A program made the translations under genes and the position numbers. Positions 1-7,907 of a DNA stretch of 10,091 nt are shown piece after piece; positions within the stretch are counted from its first letter, which is position 1, and each line of letters begins with the position of its first letter. Below the pieces are notes generated by a model, which was not told where the DNA came from, did no database searches, and saw nothing but the letters and a program-made list of their open reading frames with translations. Source of the DNA: Candidatus Woesearchaeota archaeon (GTDB lineage Archaea > Nanoarchaeota > Nanoarchaeia > Woesearchaeales > UBA11576); assembly GCA_013331125.1 (NCBI GenBank), contig DUGW01000224.1:1-10091 (forward strand), given 5' to 3'.

Positions 1-773
1 CTGGCAGTGAATGCGCTTCCTGCTCCTCCAGAATATCCTCCACCGCCGGCGCCAGCGACTGGAGTTCCTCCGCCACCACCGCCAAATCCACCATCTCCTG
101 ATTGGCTGGTGAATGATGTTGCTTTTGCGCCTCCTGTTAAGCCGTTAGAATAGGACAAGCCTCCCGTACCTGCACTTCCAGGAGCACCCCCGCCACTTAC
201 TCCATCTCCAGAGTATCCAGCGCCAGAAGCTGCTGAATATGTATACAATGTGGTTGTGGTTCCACCTAAACCACCTGAACCACCTGCTCCTCCTCTATAT
301 GAAGAGCCCCCTGTATTTGTAGTCACTGCACCCTGTCCATACTGTGTGGCGCCTGTCAGATATCCCGAATATGCTCCTGATGCGCCTCCGCCTCCTGCTA
401 CGATTAAGGGATTGCTATTATAGACAACAAAAGATCCTCCGCCGCCACCTGGACCGTTATAGCTTGCGCCTGTAGCATCTCCACCTTTTTGGCCTACTGC
501 GACATAGAGTGTTTCTGTCGAAGTGAGGGAGAACTCTCCGCTCATATAAGCACCCTTACCAGTTGTCGCAGTCCCTGAATATGTTCCTGCACCAGACGCT
601 GCACCCCAGGCTTCAATCTTATAAGTTCCTGTCGCAGGGACTGACCATTCCTGTATTCCTGCAGTATTGATTGTGACATCTCCATCTAAAGTAGTTCCCG
701 AATAAGCACTGGTGCAAGCCGCTTGTAAGGGGCCTGTTCTTCCTGTCTGTCCGCAGTTTGTGAAGTTATAGAC
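1..773 (-). other. ALK/LTK-like glycine-rich domain of the giant surface protein (continues beyond window)
   Basis: From about residue 2379 of the giant protein. The opening YNFTNCGQTGRTGPLQAACT, then AYSGTTL and IQEWSVPATGTYKIEAWGA, match the pattern of the glycine-rich domain family found in human ALK and LTK and in many prokaryotic secreted proteins (Pfam Gly_rich, from memory). A beta-rich part continues to LYVAVGQKGGDATG. Poly-glycine tracts follow: GPGGGGGSFVV, IVAGGGGGASG, GGFGGGGGGTPVAGAGGGGY. In ALK such tracts form packed polyglycine-II helices between beta strands. Two Cys lie near the start (C2385 and one about 13 residues on). A rigid, possibly ligand-binding tip is a reasonable inference; the binding partner is unknown. 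Confidence 0.82.
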
Positions 774-1232
774 AATTGTAGACGGATCCTTCGCCACCAC
801 ATACCCATCTGCATTAGACTTCACCCATGCTGATATTGCTATCCCTGTCTGTAGGTTCAGGCTGTCGCTGTGTGAAACATTTATGTAATCCCCATCTCCG
901 TCAAAAGCGTAACCAGACCCTTGTTTTCCTGTTGTCAGGCTGACGTCTCCGTACAGCACGCCATCGTTGTTGTTCGGTGTTGAGTCCTCTGCATTCCCCT
1001 CAAACTGCCATATCGCTGCTGTCCCTATCGGCGTGTGCCTGTTAGGCAGTCCCTCGAATGGCATGTTGATGTTTGCCATCGACTGTCCGTCCACATACCA
1101 GTTCGTGATGTTCTTTATGTTTGATTTTACTGTGCTGTCATAGTCCCATGTGGCTGTTATGTTGGCATTTGACAGGTTGCCTGCAGGCTCGCTGTCCAGG
1201 GTTGCATCCATGGCAGATATCTTTTTCACTAC
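1..1232 (-). repeat. Superrepeat unit 3 (partial): Ig-like half, LamG N-terminal part, then glycine-rich domain
   Basis: From residue 2226 of the giant protein. It opens like the other units (NLSNANITATWDYDSTVKSN, WYVDGQSMANINMPFEGLP) and starts a LamG domain at about residue 2297 (AIWQFEGNAEDSTPNNNDG, YAFDGDGDYINVSHSDSLN, ISAWVKSNADGYVVAKDP). After VVAKDP, where further LamG strands and the IDEVRIYNR closing motif should follow, the sequence changes directly into a glycine-rich domain. The LamG is therefore either cut short or interrupted by an insertion and resumed beyond the left edge; the window cannot decide. Confidence 0.75.
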
Positions 1233-4200
1233 CAATGGCCTGCTGCAGCCTGTCTGCCCATCCTCGTTCCCGTCGTTCGGTGTGATGCATGCCATCCATT
1301 CTTCATCTGATAGTGTCTCGAGGTGGTGTATCTGGTCAGTTTTGTTCTCATAGAGCATCTCCACCTGTTCCGGAGTAAGTTCCCTGTTGTATATCCGTAC
1401 ACTGTCGATGGAAGCATTTGTGCCTACTCCCTCCTTGTCATCATATCCTATCAATAAAGAGGAATCTGTGTTTTCCATCGCTACGTATGAGCCGGCTGAC
1501 ATATGGGTGCTATCGACTCTTTCAGCATTGATGTAGAGGGCTATCCCGAAAGGGTCTCCTGTCCCATCATAGGTGGCCACGACATGTGTCCATTTTCCTA
1601 GGTAAGGTGTAAATGCCGAATCATCAAGCGCACCTAGGTATGCTACGCCTCCGCTTGCATCAACAAGCACAACCATCAGCCGATTAGAGTCATCAAGCTG
1701 AAGCTTGTATTCACAGAGCGCAGCATTATCACATTTTGAGGCGATGACCAATTTGTCATTCTCTTCAGGCAACACCCATGCCTCGATGCTGAAGGGGTAG
1801 TCTGTGTATGAGTTCCCGAAGCTGAGCTCATCACTGTCAGATATGTTGATGTAATCGTTGAAAGGGGAATCCCGGAACGTGTATGCACCCTCTCCATCAT
1901 ATCCCCCTGTCCTGTTCCACGTGGCATTCACGCTGCTTACTGCGTGGTTGCTGTTGTTCGAGTAGTCCTTGACATCTGTATGCGCTGACAGCCCATCCTC
2001 AAACAGCTCTCTTGCCTCTTTTGCTGACAATGATTTGTTGAGTATTATCAGCTCATCTATCGTGAAGTCGCCATCTAGGTTGTCTGGAGACTGACCTATC
2101 ACCAGATCATCAGAATTGGATATTGTTGTGTAGGTTATGGCTCTTGATCCTACAGGTTCTCCATTTAGGTACCTTACATTATGGGATCCGTTATAGGTTA
2201 TCATATAGTGGCGGAATCCTGTCTGATTGGCAGAGTTCAAACCCCACCAGTCATTCACATTGTCCCTTATGAATTGCATGGATCCGCCAGAACTACCTCT
2301 GTAGAATCCCCATCCCTGACCTACGGTTTTCCAGTTTCCTTTGTCAAGTACTCCCGGATAGCTACCATCCTCTGCTGATGAGTGCTTGTACCAGAATCCT
2401 ATAGTGAAGTCGCCATTGAGGTTCAGGTCTGAGGTGGAAGTGATGTTCACTCTCTCGTCTGTTCCGTCAAACAGGAAGCCTCCTCCGACTTTTCCACTCG
2501 TATTTACGGCTCCATTCGTCACAACTCCATCATTTCCATGACCGGTGGCATCTGTCGCATCCCCTTCGAACCACCATGCTCCTACTGTACGCTCCTCATC
2601 TATCACACTGTGCCTGTTCGGCAGTCCCTCGAATGGCATGTTCAGAGCAGTGATTGATTCCCCATCCACGAACCAGTTTGTGACATTGTAGATGTTGCTC
2701 TCATCTGTGAAATTTGTGCTCCAGCTTACCGAAAGGTCCTCGTTGCTGTAATTCGTCCCTGAAGAGCTTGTAAGCGTAGCCTCAGTGACCCCTCCCTCAA
2801 GTATGGTCATCGGTGCCGAACAGTTCTGGGCACCATCTTGGTTTCCATCATTCGGTGTTACGCATGTTACCCATTCTTCTCCTGTCCTTGTCTCTAAGTG
2901 GTGTATCTTATCCAATTCTCCTTCGTATAGTGTTTTTATCTGTTCATCTGTGAGTACTCTGTCGTACATTCTTACTTCATCTATTGACCCATTGAAGTAT
3001 CTGGATGCTTCTGATGGGCACGTGCTGTCATATGAGCATTTTCCTATGGTGATTTTTGTTGTTGTGTCAGTCATTATTCCTGTTTTTGCCGTGCTTGAGA
3101 CATATTCTCCGTTTATGTATAGTTTTGTGTGTGTTGGTGTCTCGACTGCTGCTATGTGTTGCCAGGTATTTAGTGAGAGTACTGTGCCTGAGTATACGTT
3201 CCTTACTGTTGTTGGTCCTGCCCATGCTGCGAAGAACACCTGTGCCGGTGATCCTGTTAATCCGAACCACCATTCGTTGCCTGTTGCGCCTCTTTTGCTC
3301 AGTACCAGTTTTGGGTTTGTGTTCGAGAATGATGTCGGGTATACCCATGCAGATAGTGTTGTAGCACCTTCGGAATAGAACGCGTCAGGGACCTGTATAT
3401 AATCATTTGTTCCATCAAACTTGTATGCTCCGAACCCGTCGTATCCTCCTCCTGGCTGGAATTGAGCCCCACTTATCATTCCATGGTTTGAATTGTTTGT
3501 GTAGTCTTTTGAATAGTTGCCCCACATCACCTGTCTGATCTCTTCTGCAGAGAGCGCTCTGTCGAACACGTGTACCTCATCTATGTCTCCTGTCCAGTAT
3601 TCTGAATAGCTTGGATTTCTTCCTATTGTGAAATAATTCACGCTCGCTTCATAACCGGTGGCTTGAGAACCCGATTGTAGTGTTCCGTTGATATAGAATG
3701 TTGTTGATGGATTCCCGAATACCACACACAAATGTTGCCATGCATTTTGGTTGTACGCAACCCCTGTGTTCCAGTAATTTGTTCCATATGCTATATACCA
3801 ATTACCATTATAGGTGGTTAACATCCAGTCATAGGCGCCATTATCAGTGCTTAACAATGCTTTATATGCTGCTATTGGCGCAAATGTTGGTCTTGCCCAT
3901 GCGCACATCGTCGCTTCATTTGCGCTTGAAGTCTGATTTACGTATAAGTTGGTTAAGATATAATCGTTTCCGTCAAAATAGTATCCTTGGTTAGAGACTC
4001 CTGCCATCGAAGTTGCTCCATACACCGTACCATCATTATTGCCGGTCTCGTCCTCTGCGTCTCCATCCAGATACCATGCTCCCACTTCATCTGTCACAGG
4101 TTTTCTGAAAGTGACGTTTTTCCAGTCTTCAAACGGCATATACGTGGCCATTATCGACTCTCCGTCAGCATACCAAGTTGTCAGGTTGTATGTGTATCCT

Positions 4201-7200
4201 CCTAGCTCATCCTCTGATGTTGATACTGCTGTGAGGTTTTCATTGGAATAATTGCCAAGTGAAGAGCTCTCTATCCTGACTCCAATTGATGTAGGTGCGG
4301 CTGTTGGCTGTGACACCCCGCTTGTTCCGCAGCATATCTTGTAATCATAAGGGTCTGTGTAGCAGTCTCCTACATGCAGGTTTGTGTATGTGCTCCCACT
4401 CTCTGTGACTGATACCGATGCCATGCATGTGTCATATCCCGACAGCTCGCAATTTGCCGTATCGACCCAGGAGCAGGTCACATCGTAATCTCCTGAGGTG
4501 TTCAGGCACACAGAGTGTTGATAATTTGACAGGGTGCCGTTCTCCACATGCGCATTAGACAAATTTGACAGTTTGATTATCTCCAGGGAGTTTGATCCTG
4601 AGCAGTTTGCGTCCAGAGCCTGTCCACTTATCTCATGGCAGCACACGCTATAGCCATAATCGCTCTGGTTCCTAAGCTCTGCGTGTGAGTTGAATGTCTT
4701 GTTCATGTGGAAGACATCTGTATATGAGCAGCTAGTTGTGACCTCGCAGTATAGTTTGCTTACATAGTTGTATGCTGTGGCGTTCGCCCCTCCATACTCA
4801 AAGAATAGCACGTGTTCTCCCACGCTCAGTTCTTTATTAGTCAGATAACCCGTATCAGTGCAGGTATAGTCTTTGACCCTGAGACTTTTTCCTTCCACTG
4901 AATCATTCAGTGACAGACCCGTATAATTATACTCAGTACCATTGGAATCGATCAGTATCAGTTCTGACACCAAAGAGGTATTCCCACACATCAATGAAAG
5001 GAACTCCAGGTCGTCTGTCGTATTCATAGAATCTGAAAGGAATTCTGACCATGTTGTCCCGTTGATAGGTGATATTGTCAGGTTTGCCGTCCCTGTAGTG
5101 TTGAACATGACTGTCCAGTTCCCTCCCAATGGAGGATAGCTATGCAGGTTCAGGACCTCTATGCTCTCCCCTCCTCCTGTGCCTTCAAGCCCTGTCACCC
5201 TATAATATATAGTGCCGTTCTTATCAACTACCGTAACCGACACATTGTTTACGCTCTGCCCTACTCCCAGCTGGTACATCCCTTCGCATCCCTTATGCAC
5301 TCCTGCCAGTGAGGTTGCGTTCGGGCACAGGTATACGCTTCCTTTCCCTGTTGATGGGATGTAGAGTGTCTTTACCGCGGATATATACGTTGGCCAGTCA
5401 TCCATGTGTATCACTGCCTTTTTCTCGACAGGATCGCTCTCTGCCACCAATCCGGTCAGATCGACTTCGCCGTTTGCGTTCTCGAAGAATATCTCGAATT
5501 CTGCGACCATCTCGCCGTTGTCTTCCTCAACAAGGACCTCTTGCGGCTCTGTCTGTGCCTCTAAAGTCAGGTCTATTGATTCGTTCTTTGCCAGTTTTAT
5601 TGTGATGTTTGACCCGACTCCTATCACTCTTGCAGGCAATACGAGTCTCTTGTCGTATCCTGTGACATAGTCATAGTTCATCTTTGTCTTTGTGTCTACG
5701 TAGAATCTGTCGCTTCCCTGGTCTAGGCCTTTTATTGTGAAATTGTAGGACTGCCAGTCTTTCATGTTTGTTGACAGCCTGCTTACCACATTCCCGCTTG
5801 CTGCATCGATCAGGACTATCTCTTTCCTGTTCTGTGCCCTTGCATAGATGCTTACCGTATCATTTGTCTTGAGTGCCTCTTCGAACTCAACATATAGCAT
5901 TCCTTCTCTGACGGTTGTGAAGTTGCCTTCCAGCCTGCTCAGCTCGGCTGTTATGTTCATCTTGACATCTTTTACTTCCTTCTCTGCATAGGAAAGGTTC
6001 ACCTGTCTTGACTCATTGTACGGTTCTGCAATCTCCATCTCGTATGTCTGGTTTGAGAGATGCGGCACTGTCCACCATATCCTGTCCACAAAGCCGTCTC
6101 CCTGCAGGTCTACATACTCATCTACTTCTGCTCTCTGCCGCACTCCATCATCCAAAGAGTACAGTTTTACCCAGCTCTCTGGAACATCTCCTACCCTAGT
6201 GGTTGTCTTCACATTCTCGTAATGCAGGTCGCTGTATACGACTATCTGTTTTATCCTTCCTGTTATCCAGCTCTCTGCGTTCTGTGGCCCTGGTGTTGTA
6301 TAAGTCACCTGATATACCTTGGGTGCAGAGGTCACGTTTGCTGTTATGTTCAGGATGATGTAATCATACTCTCCTTCGGGCCCGCTCACAGGCTCTCCTG
6401 TGATGTCTGCTATCAGCTCTTCTACTTCTGTTATGTTTGCCTGTGGCAGTTCAAGTGCCTGCATTATCTCGAACCCGACCTCTCCACTCACCGATGTCGT
6501 CCCGTTGAGTGTGCACTGCATATGCCAGCTGTGTGCTCCCTCCGAAAGCCCGCTCAAGGTGAATATGTTCATGCCTGTCGCTGGGTATTGGCTGTCTTTG
6601 AACTGTGAGTCCACATACAGTTCGCACAGGTCATAGCCCTGGCTCGTATTGTATGCGAACAATACCGGGTTTTCGTACAGCCCCACAGGGTTCGGGCTCA
6701 GGAGTCTGATGCCCTCTTCCCCATAGGTTGCCATACCTGTGTATCCCAACCAAGAGCCCAACCAGCGCAGCAGCCTTGTCAGAAGACCGGGCCTCTGGTC
6801 ATCGAAACCAGGGCCAGCCACTGAGAAACCGGTTATTGCGGGTGTCGGTTCATCAAGGCTGCCGCTGCTTTGTTGAGTCTGGTCAGAAATATTTGTGTGA
6901 ATATCATCCTGTGATCCTGCTTTTCTTATCTTGTATCTCTCGTTTTCTACCTCTCTCCACCTTCCTCTTCCTGTCTCCTTTTCTTCTGTCATCTCTTGCC
7001 ATATCTCTTCTGCCTCTGTCCCTTCTTCTTCCAGCTCTTTGACCTCTATGTTCTCTGCCTGCGATGGCAGCTGTACGACCACTGCCACCGCTCCGCTCTC
7101 GTTTACCAGCAGTCTTCTGCTCCAGTTGACTGGTTTGAGTATCTCTGCCTCTCCCTGTACCAGTATGTCTGTCTCATTACCCAGCGCACTCACATTGACC

Positions 7201-7907
7201 CCTAGTGTGATGTTTGATGTCAGGTTGGCCGTTATGTTGGCAGTCAGGTTGGCTGTCGTGTTAGCTGTTATGTTGGTCGTGAGGTTTAGTGTCAGATTTG
7301 TTGTAAGATTTAGTGATATGTTGGAAGTCATGTTGACTGTTAGGTTTGCTGTGATGTTCACAGGCATCTCTGTGATGTTGGTCTCTATCACCGGTTCTTC
7401 CGGCTCAGGCTGTTCTGTCTGATCATTCTCTGTCTCATTGACCGCAGCCTCTTCCTGTTCTGTCTCATTCTCCTGCATCGCAGCCAGTAGCTCTTCTGTC
7501 TCTGGTGTGAGGTCTTCTGTCTGCATATCGAGGATTATCTGCTCTGCTGCATCGCCTTCTGCACTCCCAACATCTTCTATTGCTGCGCCAGATATCACAT
7601 CTACGCCACTTTCTGCGCTTTGATTCAGCACTGCATAGCCTGTCGGCCCGAACCTTACAAACAACAGTCCAAGCATGATTGCCACGATCAGCACGAAGAA
7701 TCCTAGTCCTAGTGGTTTCTGGATTGTATGTCTTGTCGGTACAGGTGCGGTTACTGCTGCCTGTGGCATCTTTTTCTCTGTTTTCTTCTCTACAGGTCTC
7801 TCTGGAGACTCGATGCTGATGGTTTCCTGCCTGATCCTCTGTGTCTCAAGCTCTAGGTTAAGCCTGTCAAGTTCCTCTTGCAGCTTGCTGACTCTATCTA
7901 CTTGCAT
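1..7907 (-). CDS. Giant LamG / glycine-rich cell-surface protein, membrane-anchored (C-terminus outside window)
   Basis: One open frame of 2635 codons starts at ATG 7907-7905 and leaves the window at base 1 without a stop; I checked the frame at several points along its length. The start is supported by GAGGAG five bases upstream. Order of parts: cytoplasmic coiled coil (about residues 1-25), membrane helix (about 66-86), acidic linker, sequon array (184-235), beta-sandwich modules (about 390-1050), a Cys-rich section (about 1055-1195), two full units of Ig-like half plus two LamG domains plus Ig-like half (1201-2225), and a third unit whose LamG gives way to a glycine-rich domain (from about 2379). 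LamG domains are concanavalin-A-like sandwiches that usually bind sugars or proteins; no catalytic site was recognised. Positive charges before the helix and abundant NxS/T sequons after it put the bulk outside the cell. The likely role is adhesion or cell-cell contact, which is inference. It probably shares a transcript with the HTH gene upstream. Confidence 0.93.
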   Translation of the reverse strand, partial: MQVDRVSKLQEELDRLNLELETQRIRQETISIESPERPVEKKTEKKMPQAAVTAPVPTRHTIQKPLGLGFFVLIVAIMLGLLFVRFGPTGYAVLNQSAESGVDVISGAAIEDVGSAEGDAAEQIILDMQTEDLTPETEELLAAMQENETEQEEAAVNETENDQTEQPEPEEPVIETNITEMPVNITANLTVNMTSNISLNLTTNLTLNLTTNITANTTANLTANITANLTSNITLGVNVSALGNETDILVQGEAEILKPVNWSRRLLVNESGAVAVVVQLPSQAENIEVKELEEEGTEAEEIWQEMTEEKETGRGRWREVENERYKIRKAGSQDDIHTNISDQTQQSSGSLDEPTPAITGFSVAGPGFDDQRPGLLTRLLRWLGSWLGYTGMATYGEEGIRLLSPNPVGLYENPVLFAYNTSQGYDLCELYVDSQFKDSQYPATGMNIFTLSGLSEGAHSWHMQCTLNGTTSVSGEVGFEIMQALELPQANITEVEELIADITGEPVSGPEGEYDYIILNITANVTSAPKVYQVTYTTPGPQNAESWITGRIKQIVVYSDLHYENVKTTTRVGDVPESWVKLYSLDDGVRQRAEVDEYVDLQGDGFVDRIWWTVPHLSNQTYEMEIAEPYNESRQVNLSYAEKEVKDVKMNITAELSRLEGNFTTVREGMLYVEFEEALKTNDTVSIYARAQNRKEIVLIDAASGNVVSRLSTNMKDWQSYNFTIKGLDQGSDRFYVDTKTKMNYDYVTGYDKRLVLPARVIGVGSNITIKLAKNESIDLTLEAQTEPQEVLVEEDNGEMVAEFEIFFENANGEVDLTGLVAESDPVEKKAVIHMDDWPTYISAVKTLYIPSTGKGSVYLCPNATSLAGVHKGCEGMYQLGVGQSVNNVSVTVVDKNGTIYYRVTGLEGTGGGESIEVLNLHSYPPLGGNWTVMFNTTGTANLTISPINGTTWSEFLSDSMNTTDDLEFLSLMCGNTSLVSELILIDSNGTEYNYTGLSLNDSVEGKSLRVKDYTCTDTGYLTNKELSVGEHVLFFEYGGANATAYNYVSKLYCEVTTSCSYTDVFHMNKTFNSHAELRNQSDYGYSVCCHEISGQALDANCSGSNSLEIIKLSNLSNAHVENGTLSNYQHSVCLNTSGDYDVTCSWVDTANCELSGYDTCMASVSVTESGSTYTNLHVGDCYTDPYDYKICCGTSGVSQPTAAPTSIGVRIESSSLGNYSNENLTAVSTSEDELGGYTYNLTTWYADGESIMATYMPFEDWKNVTFRKPVTDEVGAWYLDGDAEDETGNNDGTVYGATSMAGVSNQGYYFDGNDYILTNLYVNQTSSANEATMCAWARPTFAPIAAYKALLSTDNGAYDWMLTTYNGNWYIAYGTNYWNTGVAYNQNAWQHLCVVFGNPSTTFYINGTLQSGSQATGYEASVNYFTIGRNPSYSEYWTGDIDEVHVFDRALSAEEIRQVMWGNYSKDYTNNSNHGMISGAQFQPGGGYDGFGAYKFDGTNDYIQVPDAFYSEGATTLSAWVYPTSFSNTNPKLVLSKRGATGNEWWFGLTGSPAQVFFAAWAGPTTVRNVYSGTVLSLNTWQHIAAVETPTHTKLYINGEYVSSTAKTGIMTDTTTKITIGKCSYDSTCPSEASRYFNGSIDEVRMYDRVLTDEQIKTLYEGELDKIHHLETRTGEEWVTCVTPNDGNQDGAQNCSAPMTILEGGVTEATLTSSSGTNYSNEDLSVSWSTNFTDESNIYNVTNWFVDGESITALNMPFEGLPNRHSVIDEERTVGAWWFEGDATDATGHGNDGVVTNGAVNTSGKVGGGFLFDGTDERVNITSTSDLNLNGDFTIGFWYKHSSAEDGSYPGVLDKGNWKTVGQGWGFYRGSSGGSMQFIRDNVNDWWGLNSANQTGFRHYMITYNGSHNVRYLNGEPVGSRAITYTTISNSDDLVIGQSPDNLDGDFTIDELIILNKSLSAKEARELFEDGLSAHTDVKDYSNNSNHAVSSVNATWNRTGGYDGEGAYTFRDSPFNDYINISDSDELSFGNSYTDYPFSIEAWVLPEENDKLVIASKCDNAALCEYKLQLDDSNRLMVVLVDASGGVAYLGALDDSAFTPYLGKWTHVVATYDGTGDPFGIALYINAERVDSTHMSAGSYVAMENTDSSLLIGYDDKEGVGTNASIDSVRIYNRELTPEQVEMLYENKTDQIHHLETLSDEEWMACITPNDGNEDGQTGCSRPLVVKKISAMDATLDSEPAGNLSNANITATWDYDSTVKSNIKNITNWYVDGQSMANINMPFEGLPNRHTPIGTAAIWQFEGNAEDSTPNNNDGVLYGDVSLTTGKQGSGYAFDGDGDYINVSHSDSLNLQTGIAISAWVKSNADGYVVAKDPSTIVYNFTNCGQTGRTGPLQAACTSAYSGTTLDGDVTINTAGIQEWSVPATGTYKIEAWGAASGAGTYSGTATTGKGAYMSGEFSLTSTETLYVAVGQKGGDATGASYNGPGGGGGSFVVYNSNPLIVAGGGGASGAYSGYLTGATQYGQGAVTTNTGGSSYRGGAGGSGGLGGTTTTLYTYSAASGAGYSGDGVSGGGAPGSAGTGGLSYSNGLTGGAKATSFTSQSGDGGFGGGGGGTPVAGAGGGGYSGGAGSAFTA
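1233..2807 (-). repeat. Superrepeat unit 2: Ig-like half, LamG, LamG, Ig-like half (525 codons)
   Basis: Residues 1701-2225 of the giant protein, homologous to unit 1 along its whole length. It opens with YSNEDLSVSWSTNFTDES and WFVDGESITALNMPFEGLP. LamG 3 follows (GAWWFEGDATDATGHGNDG to DFTIDELIILNKSLSAKEA), then LamG 4 (GGYDGEGAYTFRDSPFNDY to SIDSVRIYNRELTPEQV). It closes with IHHLETLSDEEWMACITP and NDGNEDG. The spacing to the equivalent point in unit 3 is exactly 525 codons. LamG 3 is more divergent (DELIILN for the usual DEVRIYN), and LamG 4 carries an insertion in its first strands. Such tandem units usually arise by internal duplication. Confidence 0.8.
2808..4307 (-). repeat. Superrepeat unit 1: Ig-like half, LamG, LamG, Ig-like half (500 codons)
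   Basis: Residues 1201-1700 of the giant protein. The unit opens with an Ig-like N-terminal half (YSNENLTAVSTSED through WYADGESIMATYMPFE). Two LamG (concanavalin-A-like) domains follow. The first begins VGAWYLDGDAED and ends GDIDEVHVFDRALSAEEI; the second contains AYKFDGTNDYIQVP and ends GSIDEVRMYDRVLTDEQI. The characteristic IDEV..(F/Y)DR.L closing motif is present in both. The unit closes with IHHLETRTGEEWVTCVTP followed by NDGNQDG, which resembles the second half of an archaeal Ig-like domain. MPFE falls at residue 1257, exactly 500 codons before its counterpart in unit 2. Confidence 0.8.
4325..4750 (-). repeat. Cys-rich section with three degenerate NxHV...VCC repeats
   Basis: About residues 1055-1195 of the giant protein. 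Three related segments begin at N1073 (NSHAELRNQSDYGYSVCC), N1118 (NAHVENGTLSNYQHSVCL) and N1176 (NLHVGDCYTDPYDYKICC). Each pairs an N-x-H start with a Cys or double Cys about 16 residues later. Additional Cys lie between them, so several disulfides are likely in the oxidising outside environment. Similar NAHV / VCC strings occur, as far as I recall, in other DPANN surface proteins. Their function is unknown to me; they sit just before the LamG superrepeat and could be a rigid connector. Confidence 0.6.
5270..6730 (-). other. Archaeal surface beta-sandwich modules of the giant protein
   Basis: About residues 390-880 of the giant protein. An Ig-like module comes first: it starts near GIRLLSPNPV, has a Cys in CELYVDS, and closes with a Cys in GAHSWHMQC. 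A second module ends in FVDRIWWTVPHLSNQTYEM; its VPHLSNQ (residues 614-620) is a signature I recall from DPANN surface proteins. A third begins near LSRLEGNFTTVREG and contains EIVLIDAASGNVVS. A fourth contains two Cys in VYLCPNA and HKGCEGMY (about 856-878), a likely disulfide. NxT/S sequons are scattered throughout. These look like spacer or binding domains in an extracellular rod; I cannot assign ligands. The domain boundaries are estimates from sequence pattern only. Confidence 0.6.
7203..7358 (-). repeat. Tandem N-glycosylation sequon array (13 NxT/S-x tetrapeptides)
   Basis: Residues 184-235 of the giant protein consist of 13 directly adjacent tetrapeptides of the form Asn-X-Thr/Ser-X, for example NITANLTVNMTS. 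Asn recurs at exactly every fourth residue, and every unit is a legal N-glycosylation sequon (X is I, L, M or T, never Pro; one unit has Ser instead of Thr). On the plus strand this shows as a 12-base periodicity with gtt or att at each Asn codon. Another sequon (NIT) lies just before it at residues 177-179. The codons vary between units while the pattern holds, suggesting selection on the protein rather than recent slippage. A rigid glycan-coated stalk next to the membrane is the likely role. Confidence 0.9.
7640..7907 (-). other. N-terminal cytoplasmic coiled coil and membrane anchor of the giant surface protein
   Basis: Residues 1-90 of the giant protein. Hydrophobic residues V6, L9, L13, L16 and L20 have the 3-4-3-4 spacing of a coiled coil, so the short inner tail may oligomerise. 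A charged, Pro-containing stretch follows, with R59, H60 and K64 just before a helix of about 20 hydrophobic residues (GFFVLIVAIMLGLLFVRFG, residues 69-87). The positive-inside rule gives an N-in, C-out (type II) topology. Directly after the helix comes GPTGYAVL (87-94), a post-membrane tag I recall from DPANN membrane proteins. There is no typical cleavable signal peptide, so the protein is probably held by this helix. Confidence 0.8.

Noticed and set aside
1..480. Glycine-rich low complexity as a sequencing or assembly artefact
   Set aside because: The frame stays open, codons vary, and non-glycine landmark residues follow the known order of a real domain family.
2785..3378. Plus-strand open frame of 197 codons
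   Set aside because: It lies antisense to the LamG domains, has no ribosome binding site or promoter, and its translation looks like the complement of a Thr/Ser/Asn-rich coding frame.
6060..6608. Plus-strand open frame of 182 codons rich in Cys, Leu and Tyr
   Set aside because: Antisense to the well-supported minus-strand frame that encodes VPHLSNQ and Ig-like modules; no initiation signals.
6931..7422. Plus-strand open frame of 163 codons with a repetitive Val/Arg/Met-rich stretch
   Set aside because: The repetition is the antisense image of the Asn-X-Thr array on the minus strand.
7640..7907. Cleavable signal peptide or archaeal pilin signal on the giant protein
   Set aside because: About 65 mostly charged residues precede the helix, with no K/R-G pilin site or clear cleavage site; a signal anchor fits better.
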